Shown: piece by piece, positions 1 through 8,711 of the stretch
How the letters are laid out: every line of letters begins with the position of its first letter
Numbering within the stretch: position 1 is the first letter of the stretch
Assembly (NCBI RefSeq): GCF_900141985.1
Contig: NZ_FQZK01000011.1
Location: 124,001-188,000 of the forward strand
DNA length: 64,000 nt
Direction of reading: 5' to 3'
DNA from: Nocardiopsis flavescens
Lineage (GTDB): Bacteria; Actinomycetota; Actinomycetes; Streptosporangiales; Streptosporangiaceae
The notes under the pieces: model-generated
What the model saw: the letters and a program-made list of their open reading frames with translations, nothing else
Told to the model about the DNA's origin: nothing
Database searches by the model: none
Position numbers and translations under genes: made by a program

Positions 1-1
1 C

Positions 2-2020
2 CTGGCCGTCGCCCTCCTCGTCCTGCTCCTGCTGATCGTCTCCATCCTGAAGATGTTCAAGAAGGTCAAGCAGGGCGAGGCGCTGATCATCTCCAAGACG
101 CGCGACGTGCACGTCACCTTCACGGGTGCCGTGATCCTGCCGATCCTCCACAAAGCCGAGTACATGGACATCTCGGTCAAGACGCTGGACCTGGACCGCC
201 GCGGTCGCGACGGCCTGACCTGCAAGGACAACATCCGCGCGGACATCAGCGTGAAGTTCTTCATCCGGGTCAACGAGACGGAGGAGGACGTCAAGCGGGT
301 CGCCAAGGCCATCGGCACCGAGCGCGCCAGCAACCCCGACACGCTCCAGGAGCTGTTCAACGCCAAGTTCGCAGAGGCCCTCAAGACGGTCGGCAAGCGC
401 TTCGACTTCGAGGAGCTGTTCACCCACCGCGAGGAGTTCCGCCAGCAGATCGTCGAGGTCATCGGCTCGGACCTGAACGGCTACGTCCTGGAGGACGTCG
501 CCATCGACTACCTGGAGCAGACCCCGCTCCACCAGCACGACTCCGACAACATCCTCGACGCGCAGGGCATCTCGAAGATCACCGAGCGCACCGCCACCGA
601 GCACAAGCGCACCAACGCCTTCGAGAACGACCGCAAGAAGGAGATCGACCGCCAGGACACCGAGACCGCCGAGACCCTCGCCGAGTTGGAGAAGCGGCGC
701 GAGGAGGCGACGGCCAAGGCCAAGCGCGAGATCGAGATCATCCGGGCCCGCGAGGAGGCCGAGACGGCCCGCGTGCAGGCCGAGGAGCGGCTCAAGTCCG
801 AGACCGCCAACATCCGCACCTCCGAGGCGCTGGGCGTCCAGCACCAGAACCAGCAGCGCGAGATCGCCGTGGCGGAGAAGAACCGCGAGCGCGTCATCGC
901 CATCGAGACCGAGCGCATCGAGAAGGACCGCCTGCTGGAGGTCATCGGCCGCGAGCGCGAGACCGAGCTGAGCCGGATCTCCAAGGACAAGGAGGTCGAG
1001 GCCGAGAAGCGCGAGGTCGCCGACGTCGTCCGCGAGCGGGTCGCCGTGGACCGGACCGTGGCCGAGCAGGAGGAGGCCATCAAGCGCCTGCGCGCCGTCG
1101 AGGAGGCCGAGCGCCAGCGCCAGTCCATCATCATCCACGCGGAGGCCGAGGCCCAGGAGCGCCTGGTCAAGGACATCAAGGCCGCCGAGGCCGCCGAGGC
1201 CGCGGCCAAGCACAAGGCAGCCGAGGAGCTGACCCTGGCCGAGGCGCGCCAGCAGGCCGCCGAGCTCGACACCCGGGCCAAGATCCGCCTGGCCGAGGGC
1301 GTCCAGGCCGAGGCCGCCGCCCAGGGCCTGGCCGACGTCCAGGTCCGCGAGCAGGACGCCGCGGCCATCGAGAAGGTCGGCACCGCCGAGGCCGAGGTCT
1401 CCCGCCTCAAGGCCGAGGCCGACGCCAGGGCCGTCCAGGCGAAGATGCTCGCCGAGGCCGAGGGCATCGAGGCCAAGCTGCGCGCCGAGGCCGCGGGCCT
1501 CACCGACAAGGCCGGGGCCATGGCCGCCCTGGACCAGGTCAGCCGCGAGCACGAGGAGTACCGCCTGCGCCTGGAGGCCGAGAAGGAGGTCCGGCTGGCC
1601 GGCATCGACGTCCAGCGCCAGGTCGCCGAGGCCCAGGCGACCGTCCTGGCCACCGGCCTGGAGAGCGCCGACATCAACATCGTCGGCGGCGACGGGATGT
1701 TCTTCGACCGCATGGTCAACTCCATCGGCCTGGGCAAGGCCGTGGACGGCTTCGTCGGCAACTCCGAGACGGTGCAGGCGCTGGGCGCCGGCTGGCTCAA
1801 CGGCGAGGGCGACTTCGTCCGCGACCTCAAGGGGGTCGTGGCGTCGCTGGACACCGAGGACGTCAAGAACCTCACCGTGTCCGCGCTGCTGCTCCAGCTC
1901 ATCAGCGCCGACCCGGCGGACGGCGGCAGGCTCAACGGCCTGCTGACCACGGCCCGCTCCATGGGCCTGGACCAGCTGCCGGTGACCGCGCTCGCCCCCG
2001 CCCACGCCGTGAAGCAGTGA
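2..2020 (+). CDS. Flotillin/SPFH-domain membrane protein, 5' end outside window
   Basis: The reading frame is open from base 2. It encodes a hydrophobic stretch (LAVALLVLLLLIVSILK) before the first ATG at 53, so the true start is upstream and the ATG at 53 is internal. After this membrane segment comes an SPFH/Band-7 domain (about residues 20-190 counted from base 2). A very long Ala/Glu/Arg-rich helical region follows (about 190-550) with repeated AEA and EAE patterns, as in flotillins. The family oligomerises at the membrane, with the helical part forming the cytoplasmic scaffold. The next gene, a giant ATPase, starts 11 bases downstream, so the two are probably co-transcribed. Family assignment is firm from architecture. 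The cellular role, probably membrane organisation, is inference. Confidence 0.88.
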   Translation: MAVALLVLLLLIVSILKMFKKVKQGEALIISKTRDVHVTFTGAVILPILHKAEYMDISVKTLDLDRRGRDGLTCKDNIRADISVKFFIRVNETEEDVKRVAKAIGTERASNPDTLQELFNAKFAEALKTVGKRFDFEELFTHREEFRQQIVEVIGSDLNGYVLEDVAIDYLEQTPLHQHDSDNILDAQGISKITERTATEHKRTNAFENDRKKEIDRQDTETAETLAELEKRREEATAKAKREIEIIRAREEAETARVQAEERLKSETANIRTSEALGVQHQNQQREIAVAEKNRERVIAIETERIEKDRLLEVIGRERETELSRISKDKEVEAEKREVADVVRERVAVDRTVAEQEEAIKRLRAVEEAERQRQSIIIHAEAEAQERLVKDIKAAEAAEAAAKHKAAEELTLAEARQQAAELDTRAKIRLAEGVQAEAAAQGLADVQVREQDAAAIEKVGTAEAEVSRLKAEADARAVQAKMLAEAEGIEAKLRAEAAGLTDKAGAMAALDQVSREHEEYRLRLEAEKEVRLAGIDVQRQVAEAQATVLATGLESADINIVGGDGMFFDRMVNSIGLGKAVDGFVGNSETVQALGAGWLNGEGDFVRDLKGVVASLDTEDVKNLTVSALLLQLISADPADGGRLNGLLTTARSMGLDQLPVTALAPAHAVKQ

Positions 2021-2031
2021 GGTAGTCCTCC

Positions 2032-5000
2032 GTGACCGAGGCCCAGGAGACCGCAGGCTCCGGGCCGGACGCCGTCGACGAGCGGACGCTGGACGCGGGC
2101 ACCTACGAGGTGCTCCGCGCCCGGCTCCGCGAGCAGACCGGTGAGCTGGCCCGCCGTACCGAGGAACTGAACTCCCGCAGGCTGGAGGTGTTCGGCGGGA
2201 CCGAGCTGACCCTGCTCGGCACCGAGCGGATACGCACCGAGCACAACTGCACCCCGCGGGACATCGTCAGCGTGGGCGGCTCCCCCGGGGGCGGCGGCGG
2301 TGGCGACACCATCCTGTTCGGGTACAACGTGTTCATCGGCATGCAGCGGGAGACGCACGTCTCCGACGTGTTCTCGCTGCACCGCTACGAGCACGACGGC
2401 GACGGGTTCTCCTTCACCGCCGTGCCCGGGGAAGACCTCCCGGGCCTGCTGGAGGACGCCCGGTTCCGGCAGGACTTCGGCCAGCTCTACCGCTACTACC
2501 GCGACGCCCGCCTCCTCCAGCTGCGCAAGGTCGAGGAGCGGCTGCTGGCCGTCTTCCAGATCGGGCCCACGACCGAGGACGTGCGGGTGTTGCGGTGGTC
2601 GGTGTCGCCCACCGGCGAGACCGCCTACCTCGACGAGCGCGGCGAGCGCGACCACGTGTACCCGCCCTCGCACGACTTCTCGTGGGTGGAGACCACCCGC
2701 GAGGACCACGTGCAGGGCCGCCACCCGCACATCTCCGTCCTCGACGAGCTGTTCGTGGAGACGGTCGGCGGCGACCTCACCATCAAGGTCGAGAACAACA
2801 CCGAGGTCGGCGAGGGCATCTACAGCGAGCCCGTCGACGAGCCGCTGCAGAGCCTGGCCGACGCCTCGGTGTCCTACGCCGGGGTCGGCCCGCTGGTCCT
2901 ACTGCGGGTGCTGCCCTACAACGAGTCCGAGTGGCGGCACCTGGTCTTCAACCGGCACACCAAGGACGTCCTGAGGCTGGACGGGATCGGGCAGTCCTGC
3001 CAGCGGCTGCCCGACGACCAGGGCCTGATCTTCCCCGGCGGCTACTACCTGGCCACCGGGGTCGCCCGGACGTTCGACACCGACGTCACCGACCTGGAGT
3101 TCGAGCGGGTGGTGCGCTCGCCCAACGGCGAGGACGTCCTGTACGTCTTCCACTCGCGGGCCGACGGGCGCAGCCTGCTGCTGTCGTACAACACCATCCG
3201 CAAGGAGGTCGCCAACCCGATCGTCTGCCACGGGTACTCGCTGTTCGACGACGGCACCATGACGGTGTTCCGGGAGACGGCGGGCGAGCCCACCCGGGTC
3301 CACCCCATGCAGGTGTGGCAGACGCCGTACGTGTCCGACGAGTACGCGGCGGCCCAGCCGGTGGGCAGCGGCCCGCTGGAGCGGATCGGCAACGCCGAGC
3401 TGGTCCGGGGCGTGTCGGACGCGCTGTCGGTGGCGCGGATGGCGCAGGACATGCGGCCCTCCACCGAGGTGTTCGAGGCGCTCATCGCCGCCTGCCGCCG
3501 GGTGTCGGACCGGTTCCACTGGCTGGGCGAGGAGGAGCTGGGCGACCTGGCCGACCCCCTCTCCCAGGTGCGCGCGACCGCCGAGCGGGTGCTGGAGGAG
3601 TTCGAGACCGTCCAGGCCCTCACCGCCCAGGCCGCCGAGGCGCTGGCCGCGGCGCAGGAGAGGGCCGCGGCGCTGATCCGCACCTCCCGCGGGGAGACCC
3701 CCCGGTCCGCGGAGGGCTGGATCACCCGGCTCACCGAGCTGCGCCGCGCCCAGGGGCAGGCCGCCACGCTGGCCGAGATGCGGTACGCGGACACCGACCG
3801 GCTGGCGGAGCTGGACCGGTCCCTGGAGGAGGAGACGGGCTCCGTGGGCCGCCGCACCGTGGCGTTCCTGGAGCAGGAGGACGCCTTCGACGGCTACCAC
3901 TCCGAGGTGCGGCGGCTGGTCGACGAGGCCGAGACCATCGAGGCGGTCAGCGCCGCCACCGCCGTCGGCGAGCGCATCGCCGCGCAGACCGAGGGGCTCC
4001 AGACGGTCACCGAGGTCATCGGGTCGCTGGAGATCGGCGACGCCCAGGTGCGCACCCGCATCCTGGAGCGGATCAGCGAGGTGCTGGGCGGGATCAACCG
4101 GGCCCGCGCCACCCTCCAGGCCCGGCGCAAGGAGCTGCTGGCCCTGGAGGGCCGGGCCGAGTTCGCCGCCGAGTTCGCGCTGCTCGGCCAGGCCGTCACC
4201 GGGGCGCTGGCGGCGGCCGACAGCCCCGAGCGCTGCGACGAGCAGCTGGGGCGGATCATGCTCCAGCTGGAGAACCTGGAGTCGCGGTTCGCCGAGTTCG
4301 ACGACTTCCTGGGGGAGCTGTCGGACAAGCGTGAGGACGTGTACGAGGCGTTCTCCACCCGCAAACAGGCGCTGGTGGACGAGCGGGCCCGGCGCGCCGA
4401 CCGGCTGGCGGCGTCCGCCGAGCGCGTCCTGGAGGGCGTGCACCGGCGGGTGGCGTCGCTGGCCACGCTGGAGGACGTCAACACCTACTTCGCGTCCGAC
4501 GCGATGGTGGCGCGGCTGCGCCGCACCGCCGAGGAGATGCGCGAACTCGGCGACACCGTGCGCGCCGAGGAGCTCCAGGGCCGCGTCCTGGCCGCCCGCC
4601 AGGAGGCGGGGCGGTCCCTCCAGGACCGCACCGACCTGTACGACGGCGAGACCATCCGCCTGGGCAGGCACCGGTTCGCGATCAACTCCCAGCCCGTCGA
4701 CCTGACCCTCACCCCCTACCAGGGGGAGATGGCGGTGGCGATCACCGGCACCGACTTCCGGGAGCCGGTGGCCGACGCGGAGTTCGCGCGGACCCGGCGC
4801 CTGTGGGACCGCCTGCTGGTGTCGGAGAGCCCCGAGGTGTACCGGTCCGAGTACCTGGCCACGTCGATGCTGGCCGAGGCCGAGGAGGGCCCGGACGGCC
4901 TGGCGCGGCTGCACGAGGCCGAGCTGCATTCCGAGAACGGGGGCTCGCTCCAGGCGCTGGTGCGCGAGGCCGCCGAGTCCCGCTACGACGAGGGCTACGA

Positions 5001-7023
5001 GCGGGGCGTGCACGACCACGACGCCGCGAAGCTGCTGTCGGCGCTGCTGCGCCTGCACACCGGGGCGGGGCTGCTGCGCTACCCCGGGCGCACGCGCGCG
5101 GTCGCCCAGCTGTTCTGGGCCTTCGGCGCCGACGAGCGCCGGCGGACCGCCTGGTCCACCCGGGCGGCGTCGCTGGCCCGCGCCCGCGCGGTGTTCGGGG
5201 CGCGGCGCTCGCCCGCCATCGACGCGCTGCGCGGCGAGGTCGCCGGCGCCGTGGACGCGTTCCTCACCGACACGGGGCTCCACCAGGACGCCGACCTGGG
5301 CCTGGTCGCCGACTACCTGTTCGAGGAGCTGGCCTGCGACGGGCCCGCCGAGCGCGGGTTCGTGTCCGGGTCGGGCGCGCGGACGCTGCTGGACCGGTTC
5401 TCGCGGGCTCTGGGCAGCACCCGCGAGACCACGCGCAAGTCCTTCGAGGACGACCTGCGCAGGCTCGGCGACGACCTGGCCGCCCGGCACCAGCTCACCA
5501 CCGCCTGGCTGGAAGCGTTCGCGGCCACCCGCGACGACGTCGACCCGGGCGACCTGCCCGAGGCCGCGGCGATCGCGCTCGCCGAGGTGGACCGGTACGA
5601 GTCCTCCGCGGCGGTGCAGGAGACCGTCTCCGGCCTGCTCGGCTCGCACCCCCGGATCCGGGACCGGTCCCTGGAGGTGCGGCTCGACGAGATCCTGCCG
5701 CGCACCCGCGCGTTCCGCCTGGAGGAGGTGCCCGCCTACCGGGACTTCCAGAAGCGGCGCAACGCCCTGGTGGCCGCCGAGCGCGAGCGGCTGCGGCTGG
5801 ACGAGTACCGGCCCAAGGTGATGAGCGGGTTCGTCCGCAACCGGCTGCTGGACGAGTCCTACCTGCCGCTCATCGGCGACAACCTCGCCAAGCAGCTCGG
5901 CGCCGCGGGCGACGACAAGCGCACCGACCAGAGCGGGCTGCTGCTGCTCATCTCCCCTCCGGGCTACGGCAAGACCACGCTCATGGAGTACGTGGCCAGC
6001 CGCCTGGGACTGGTGTTCGTCAAGGTCAACGGACCCGCGCTGGGGCACGGGGTCACCTCGCTGGACCCGGCGGAGGCGCCCGACGCCACCTCCCGGCAGG
6101 AGGTCGAGAAGATCTCCTTCGCCCTGGAGATGGGCACCAACACGATGCTGTACCTGGACGACATCCAGCACACGGACCCGGAGCTGCTCCAGAAGTTCAT
6201 CTCCCTGTGCGACGGTCAGCGCAGGATGGAGGGCGTCTGGAACGGGCGCACCCGCACCTACGACCTGCGCGGCAAGCGGTTCGCGGTGTGCATGGCGGGC
6301 AACCCGTACACCGAGCAGGGCAAGCGGTTCCGCATCCCGGACATGCTGGCCAACCGCGCCGACGTGTACAACCTGGGCGACGTGCTGTCGGGGAAGGAGG
6401 AGCTGTTCTCGCTGAGCTACATCGAGAACGCGCTCACCTCCAACCCGACGCTGGCCCCGCTGTCCACCCGGGAGCGGGACGACGTCTACCGGTTCGTGCG
6501 GATGGCGCGGGGGGACGACTCGGTGACCCTCGACCAGATGGGCCACCCGTACTCGGCGGTCGAGGTCGAGCGGATCGTGTCGGTGCTGCGCAAAATGCTG
6601 CGCGTGCAGGAGGTGGTGCTGGCCAACAACCAGGCCTACATCGCCTCGGCGGCGCAGTCGGAGGACGCGCGCACCGAGCCGCCGTTCCGCCTCCAGGGCT
6701 CCTACCGGAACATGAACCGGCTGGCCGAGAAGATCGTGCCGGTCATGAACGACTCCGAGGTGGAGGCCGTCATCGACGACCACTACCTGGGCGAGGCGCA
6801 GACGCTGACCTCGGGCGCGGAGGCCAACCTGCTCAAGCTGGCCGAGCTGCGCGGGACCCTGACCCCGGAGCAGGAGGCCCGGTGGGAGCAGGTCAAGGCG
6901 GCGTTCCGCCGCAGCCGCGCCCTGGGCGGCGCCGAGGACGATCCGGTGACCCGCGCCGTCGGCGCGATCGGGCTGCTCGCCGACCGCGTGGGCGAGATCG
7001 GCACCGCCCTGGGCCGGGACTGA
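2032..7023 (+). CDS. Large coiled-coil AAA ATPase (annotated in relatives as 'DNA repair ATPase', DUF3686-like)
   Basis: This is a 1663-aa protein starting at GTG 2032, 11 bases after the flotillin stop. The N-terminal 480 residues read like a beta-rich propeller domain. Residues about 490-900 are charged and heptad-rich, giving predicted coiled coil. The C-terminal third holds an AAA-type ATPase: Walker A PPGYGKTT with Lys1314, and Walker B MLYLDD with Asp1376/Asp1377. AGNPYTEQGKRFRIPDMLANR follows in spaced form, with the Arg in ANRAD as a possible arginine finger. The layout matches large actinobacterial ATPases named 'DNA repair ATPase'. That name rests on family convention, and nothing here shows a repair role. 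Pairing with a flotillin suggests a membrane-associated machine instead. No truncation is visible. Confidence 0.8.
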   Translation: MTEAQETAGSGPDAVDERTLDAGTYEVLRARLREQTGELARRTEELNSRRLEVFGGTELTLLGTERIRTEHNCTPRDIVSVGGSPGGGGGGDTILFGYNVFIGMQRETHVSDVFSLHRYEHDGDGFSFTAVPGEDLPGLLEDARFRQDFGQLYRYYRDARLLQLRKVEERLLAVFQIGPTTEDVRVLRWSVSPTGETAYLDERGERDHVYPPSHDFSWVETTREDHVQGRHPHISVLDELFVETVGGDLTIKVENNTEVGEGIYSEPVDEPLQSLADASVSYAGVGPLVLLRVLPYNESEWRHLVFNRHTKDVLRLDGIGQSCQRLPDDQGLIFPGGYYLATGVARTFDTDVTDLEFERVVRSPNGEDVLYVFHSRADGRSLLLSYNTIRKEVANPIVCHGYSLFDDGTMTVFRETAGEPTRVHPMQVWQTPYVSDEYAAAQPVGSGPLERIGNAELVRGVSDALSVARMAQDMRPSTEVFEALIAACRRVSDRFHWLGEEELGDLADPLSQVRATAERVLEEFETVQALTAQAAEALAAAQERAAALIRTSRGETPRSAEGWITRLTELRRAQGQAATLAEMRYADTDRLAELDRSLEEETGSVGRRTVAFLEQEDAFDGYHSEVRRLVDEAETIEAVSAATAVGERIAAQTEGLQTVTEVIGSLEIGDAQVRTRILERISEVLGGINRARATLQARRKELLALEGRAEFAAEFALLGQAVTGALAAADSPERCDEQLGRIMLQLENLESRFAEFDDFLGELSDKREDVYEAFSTRKQALVDERARRADRLAASAERVLEGVHRRVASLATLEDVNTYFASDAMVARLRRTAEEMRELGDTVRAEELQGRVLAARQEAGRSLQDRTDLYDGETIRLGRHRFAINSQPVDLTLTPYQGEMAVAITGTDFREPVADAEFARTRRLWDRLLVSESPEVYRSEYLATSMLAEAEEGPDGLARLHEAELHSENGGSLQALVREAAESRYDEGYERGVHDHDAAKLLSALLRLHTGAGLLRYPGRTRAVAQLFWAFGADERRRTAWSTRAASLARARAVFGARRSPAIDALRGEVAGAVDAFLTDTGLHQDADLGLVADYLFEELACDGPAERGFVSGSGARTLLDRFSRALGSTRETTRKSFEDDLRRLGDDLAARHQLTTAWLEAFAATRDDVDPGDLPEAAAIALAEVDRYESSAAVQETVSGLLGSHPRIRDRSLEVRLDEILPRTRAFRLEEVPAYRDFQKRRNALVAAERERLRLDEYRPKVMSGFVRNRLLDESYLPLIGDNLAKQLGAAGDDKRTDQSGLLLLISPPGYGKTTLMEYVASRLGLVFVKVNGPALGHGVTSLDPAEAPDATSRQEVEKISFALEMGTNTMLYLDDIQHTDPELLQKFISLCDGQRRMEGVWNGRTRTYDLRGKRFAVCMAGNPYTEQGKRFRIPDMLANRADVYNLGDVLSGKEELFSLSYIENALTSNPTLAPLSTRERDDVYRFVRMARGDDSVTLDQMGHPYSAVEVERIVSVLRKMLRVQEVVLANNQAYIASAAQSEDARTEPPFRLQGSYRNMNRLAEKIVPVMNDSEVEAVIDDHYLGEAQTLTSGAEANLLKLAELRGTLTPEQEARWEQVKAAFRRSRALGGAEDDPVTRAVGAIGLLADRVGEIGTALGRD

Positions 7024-7041
7024 CCGGCGCACACTCCACCG

Positions 7042-7081
7042 ACGGCAGCGGGGCCGGGCCCACGCCCGGCCCCGCTGCCGT
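7042..7081. terminator. Perfect 18-bp hairpin terminator
   Basis: An 18-bp perfect stem (7042-7059 with 7064-7081) closes a CCAC loop 18 bases after the ATPase stop. It is GC-rich with no T-tract, as is usual in actinomycetes. It separates the ATPase gene from the convergent hisS-type gene. Confidence 0.8.
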
Positions 7082-7370
7082 TCCCCCCCCGAACCCGTAA
7101 CCGGGGCGCCCCCTCCGAGCCCGGTGCCACCGCGTTCGCGACCATGACCGGAGTCGTTGCGTTCCGTGTCCGAGGCCGGCGCCTTCCGCACCCGTCGTCG
7201 CCCCCTTCGGCCCCGAGCGGTTCCAGCATCAAGCGCAGATCACGGCCCGGCGCCTGGCGGCCGGCCTTGGAGCCGATATCCAGGGCGGGGTGCCGCAGAC
7301 CTGCCCCGTTGAGGAAACAACCACCGGTCGCGCCCTCGTGCCGGGAGAAAGGGGACATGGTTGATAGGAC
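7082..7370. other. Intergenic gap with no supported gene
   Basis: Between the terminator and the end of the HisRS gene no frame has both a ribosome binding site and convincing codon use. A short minus-strand frame starting near 7358 has no recognisable motif. The lower GC of the neighbouring island begins around here, so this is a likely island edge, but I see no repeat or integrase to define it. Confidence 0.5.
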
Positions 7371-8666
7371 CTACCTGTCGATCAGCTCCCGGAGGTGGGA
7401 AGCGGCGTTCCCAAGGGGGGTGCGGGTCTGCTCACCCGACTCCATGTCGCGGACGGTCACTTCACCGGCGTCTTGTTCTTCCGGGCCATAGAGGACGGTG
7501 AACCTCGCGTGCTGGGCGTTGGCCCACTGGAGCTGCTTGCCGAGCTTGCGCGATGCCCCCAGGAACATGCCGACCCGTGCGCCGTTCGAGCGCAGGACTC
7601 CCGCCAGACGCATCAGGTCAGCCTCGCCTCCGAGCACGGTCAGGGCGACGTCAAGGCCGTGCGGTTCGGATTCCCAGGCGTCCTGCATCGCCAGGATTCT
7701 CTCAATCCCGATGGAGCCGCCGCAGGCCGGGGCGTCGGGACCGCCCAGTGAGGCGACGAGTCCGTCGTAGCGACCTCCTGCCGCGATCGCACCGGGGTAG
7801 CCCTCGGCCTCGACCTCCCAGATCGCTCCTGTGTAGTAGTCCAGGCCGCGCACCATACGGGGGGCGAAGACGACACGGCCCCCCAGATCGGCGGCCAACT
7901 CCAACAGGCTGTCGATCTCTGCCAGTCCCTGCTGCCCGCGTTCGGTGGCGGAAAGTTTGACTCGGAGGAGGTCGGGGTCGTCGGCGGCCACATCCTCGGT
8001 CAGGTGCTCTGCGGTGGACACGTCCAGGCCGCGTTCGTCCACGAGTTCCTTGGCAACGGCCTGAACACCGATCTTGTCGAGCTTGTCCAGGGTGGCGAGA
8101 ACACCGTCTCCGCGTCCTTCAGCCACTTGGTAGACCTCCAGCAGGCCCCGCAAGGCTTGACGAGAGTTCACCAGAAAGCGGAACCGCGCGACACCCAGGG
8201 CACCGAGACCGTCGGCGATGGCACGCACGATCTCGGCGTCGGCCAGCGGGGACGTGGAGCCGACAGTGTCGACGTCGCACTGGGTGAACTCGCGGAAGCG
8301 GCCCTCCTGAGGCCGGTCGGCCCGCCAGACCGGGCCGATGGCGTAGCGCTTAAAGGGTGAGGGGAGTTTGGAGCCGTGGGTGCCGATAACGCGGGCCAGC
8401 GGCACCGTGTGGTCGTATCGCAGAGCGAGATCGGGCTGTCCGCTGGATTCGTGGGCTCCCCGGCGCAGGATCTTGAACAGGAGTTTGGACGCCTCCTCGC
8501 CGTACTTGCCGGCGATCACCTCGATCCGCTCGAACGCCGGGGTCTCCAACGGATCGAACCCATAGCGCTCGAAGACCTCGGAGACGTTGGCGATGGCCGT
8601 CCTCCTGCGCCTCAGGTCGTCCGCGAGGAAGTCCCGCGTTCCTGAAGGCGCCTGCACCTTGCCCAT
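7371..8666 (-). CDS. hisS: Histidyl-tRNA synthetase, eukaryotic/archaeal-type paralogue
   Basis: This 431-aa class II synthetase charges tRNA-His with histidine. It is complete: motif 1 region GTRDF; motif 2 with WRADRPQEGRFREFTQCD; the two histidine motifs RGLDYYTG and AAGGRYDGL; motif 3 SIGIERI; and a C-terminal anticodon-binding domain. Signatures such as KYGEE, LRYDHTVP, REFTQCDVD and DKLDK are those of the eukaryotic/archaeal branch. The usual actinobacterial housekeeping enzyme has LRPEGT and RYRHFSQ instead. It is therefore probably a second, horizontally acquired copy. It lies 45 bases downstream of the PP-loop gene in a three-gene minus-strand operon with a small peptide. An AGGAAG Shine-Dalgarno precedes ATG 8666. 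Possible roles are resistance to a HisRS inhibitor or supplying His-tRNA to a local pathway. Confidence 0.95.
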   Translation of the reverse strand: MGKVQAPSGTRDFLADDLRRRRTAIANVSEVFERYGFDPLETPAFERIEVIAGKYGEEASKLLFKILRRGAHESSGQPDLALRYDHTVPLARVIGTHGSKLPSPFKRYAIGPVWRADRPQEGRFREFTQCDVDTVGSTSPLADAEIVRAIADGLGALGVARFRFLVNSRQALRGLLEVYQVAEGRGDGVLATLDKLDKIGVQAVAKELVDERGLDVSTAEHLTEDVAADDPDLLRVKLSATERGQQGLAEIDSLLELAADLGGRVVFAPRMVRGLDYYTGAIWEVEAEGYPGAIAAGGRYDGLVASLGGPDAPACGGSIGIERILAMQDAWESEPHGLDVALTVLGGEADLMRLAGVLRSNGARVGMFLGASRKLGKQLQWANAQHARFTVLYGPEEQDAGEVTVRDMESGEQTRTPLGNAASHLRELIDR

Positions 8667-8711
8667 GGTGATGCCGCTTCCTGTACCGCCGTGCTTGTGG
8701 ACAGCGCCAGA

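Noticed and set aside
2899..7191. Very long minus-strand open frame opposite the large ATPase (and similar long minus-strand frames at 37631-41911, 47339-50431 and 48808-52419)
   Set aside because: In high-GC DNA the antisense frame of a real gene stays open. These products are low-complexity with no motifs, while the plus-strand genes have clear domains and ribosome sites.
6783..7358. Minus-strand 191-aa frame over the end of the ATPase gene and the following gap
   Set aside because: It crosses the terminator, overlaps the conserved end of the ATPase gene and has no motif. The part in the gap alone is too short to support.
7371..8666. HisRS as the ordinary housekeeping copy
   Set aside because: Its motifs are of the eukaryotic/archaeal type and it sits in an operon with unusual genes and milder codon bias. 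Not fully excluded without the rest of the genome.
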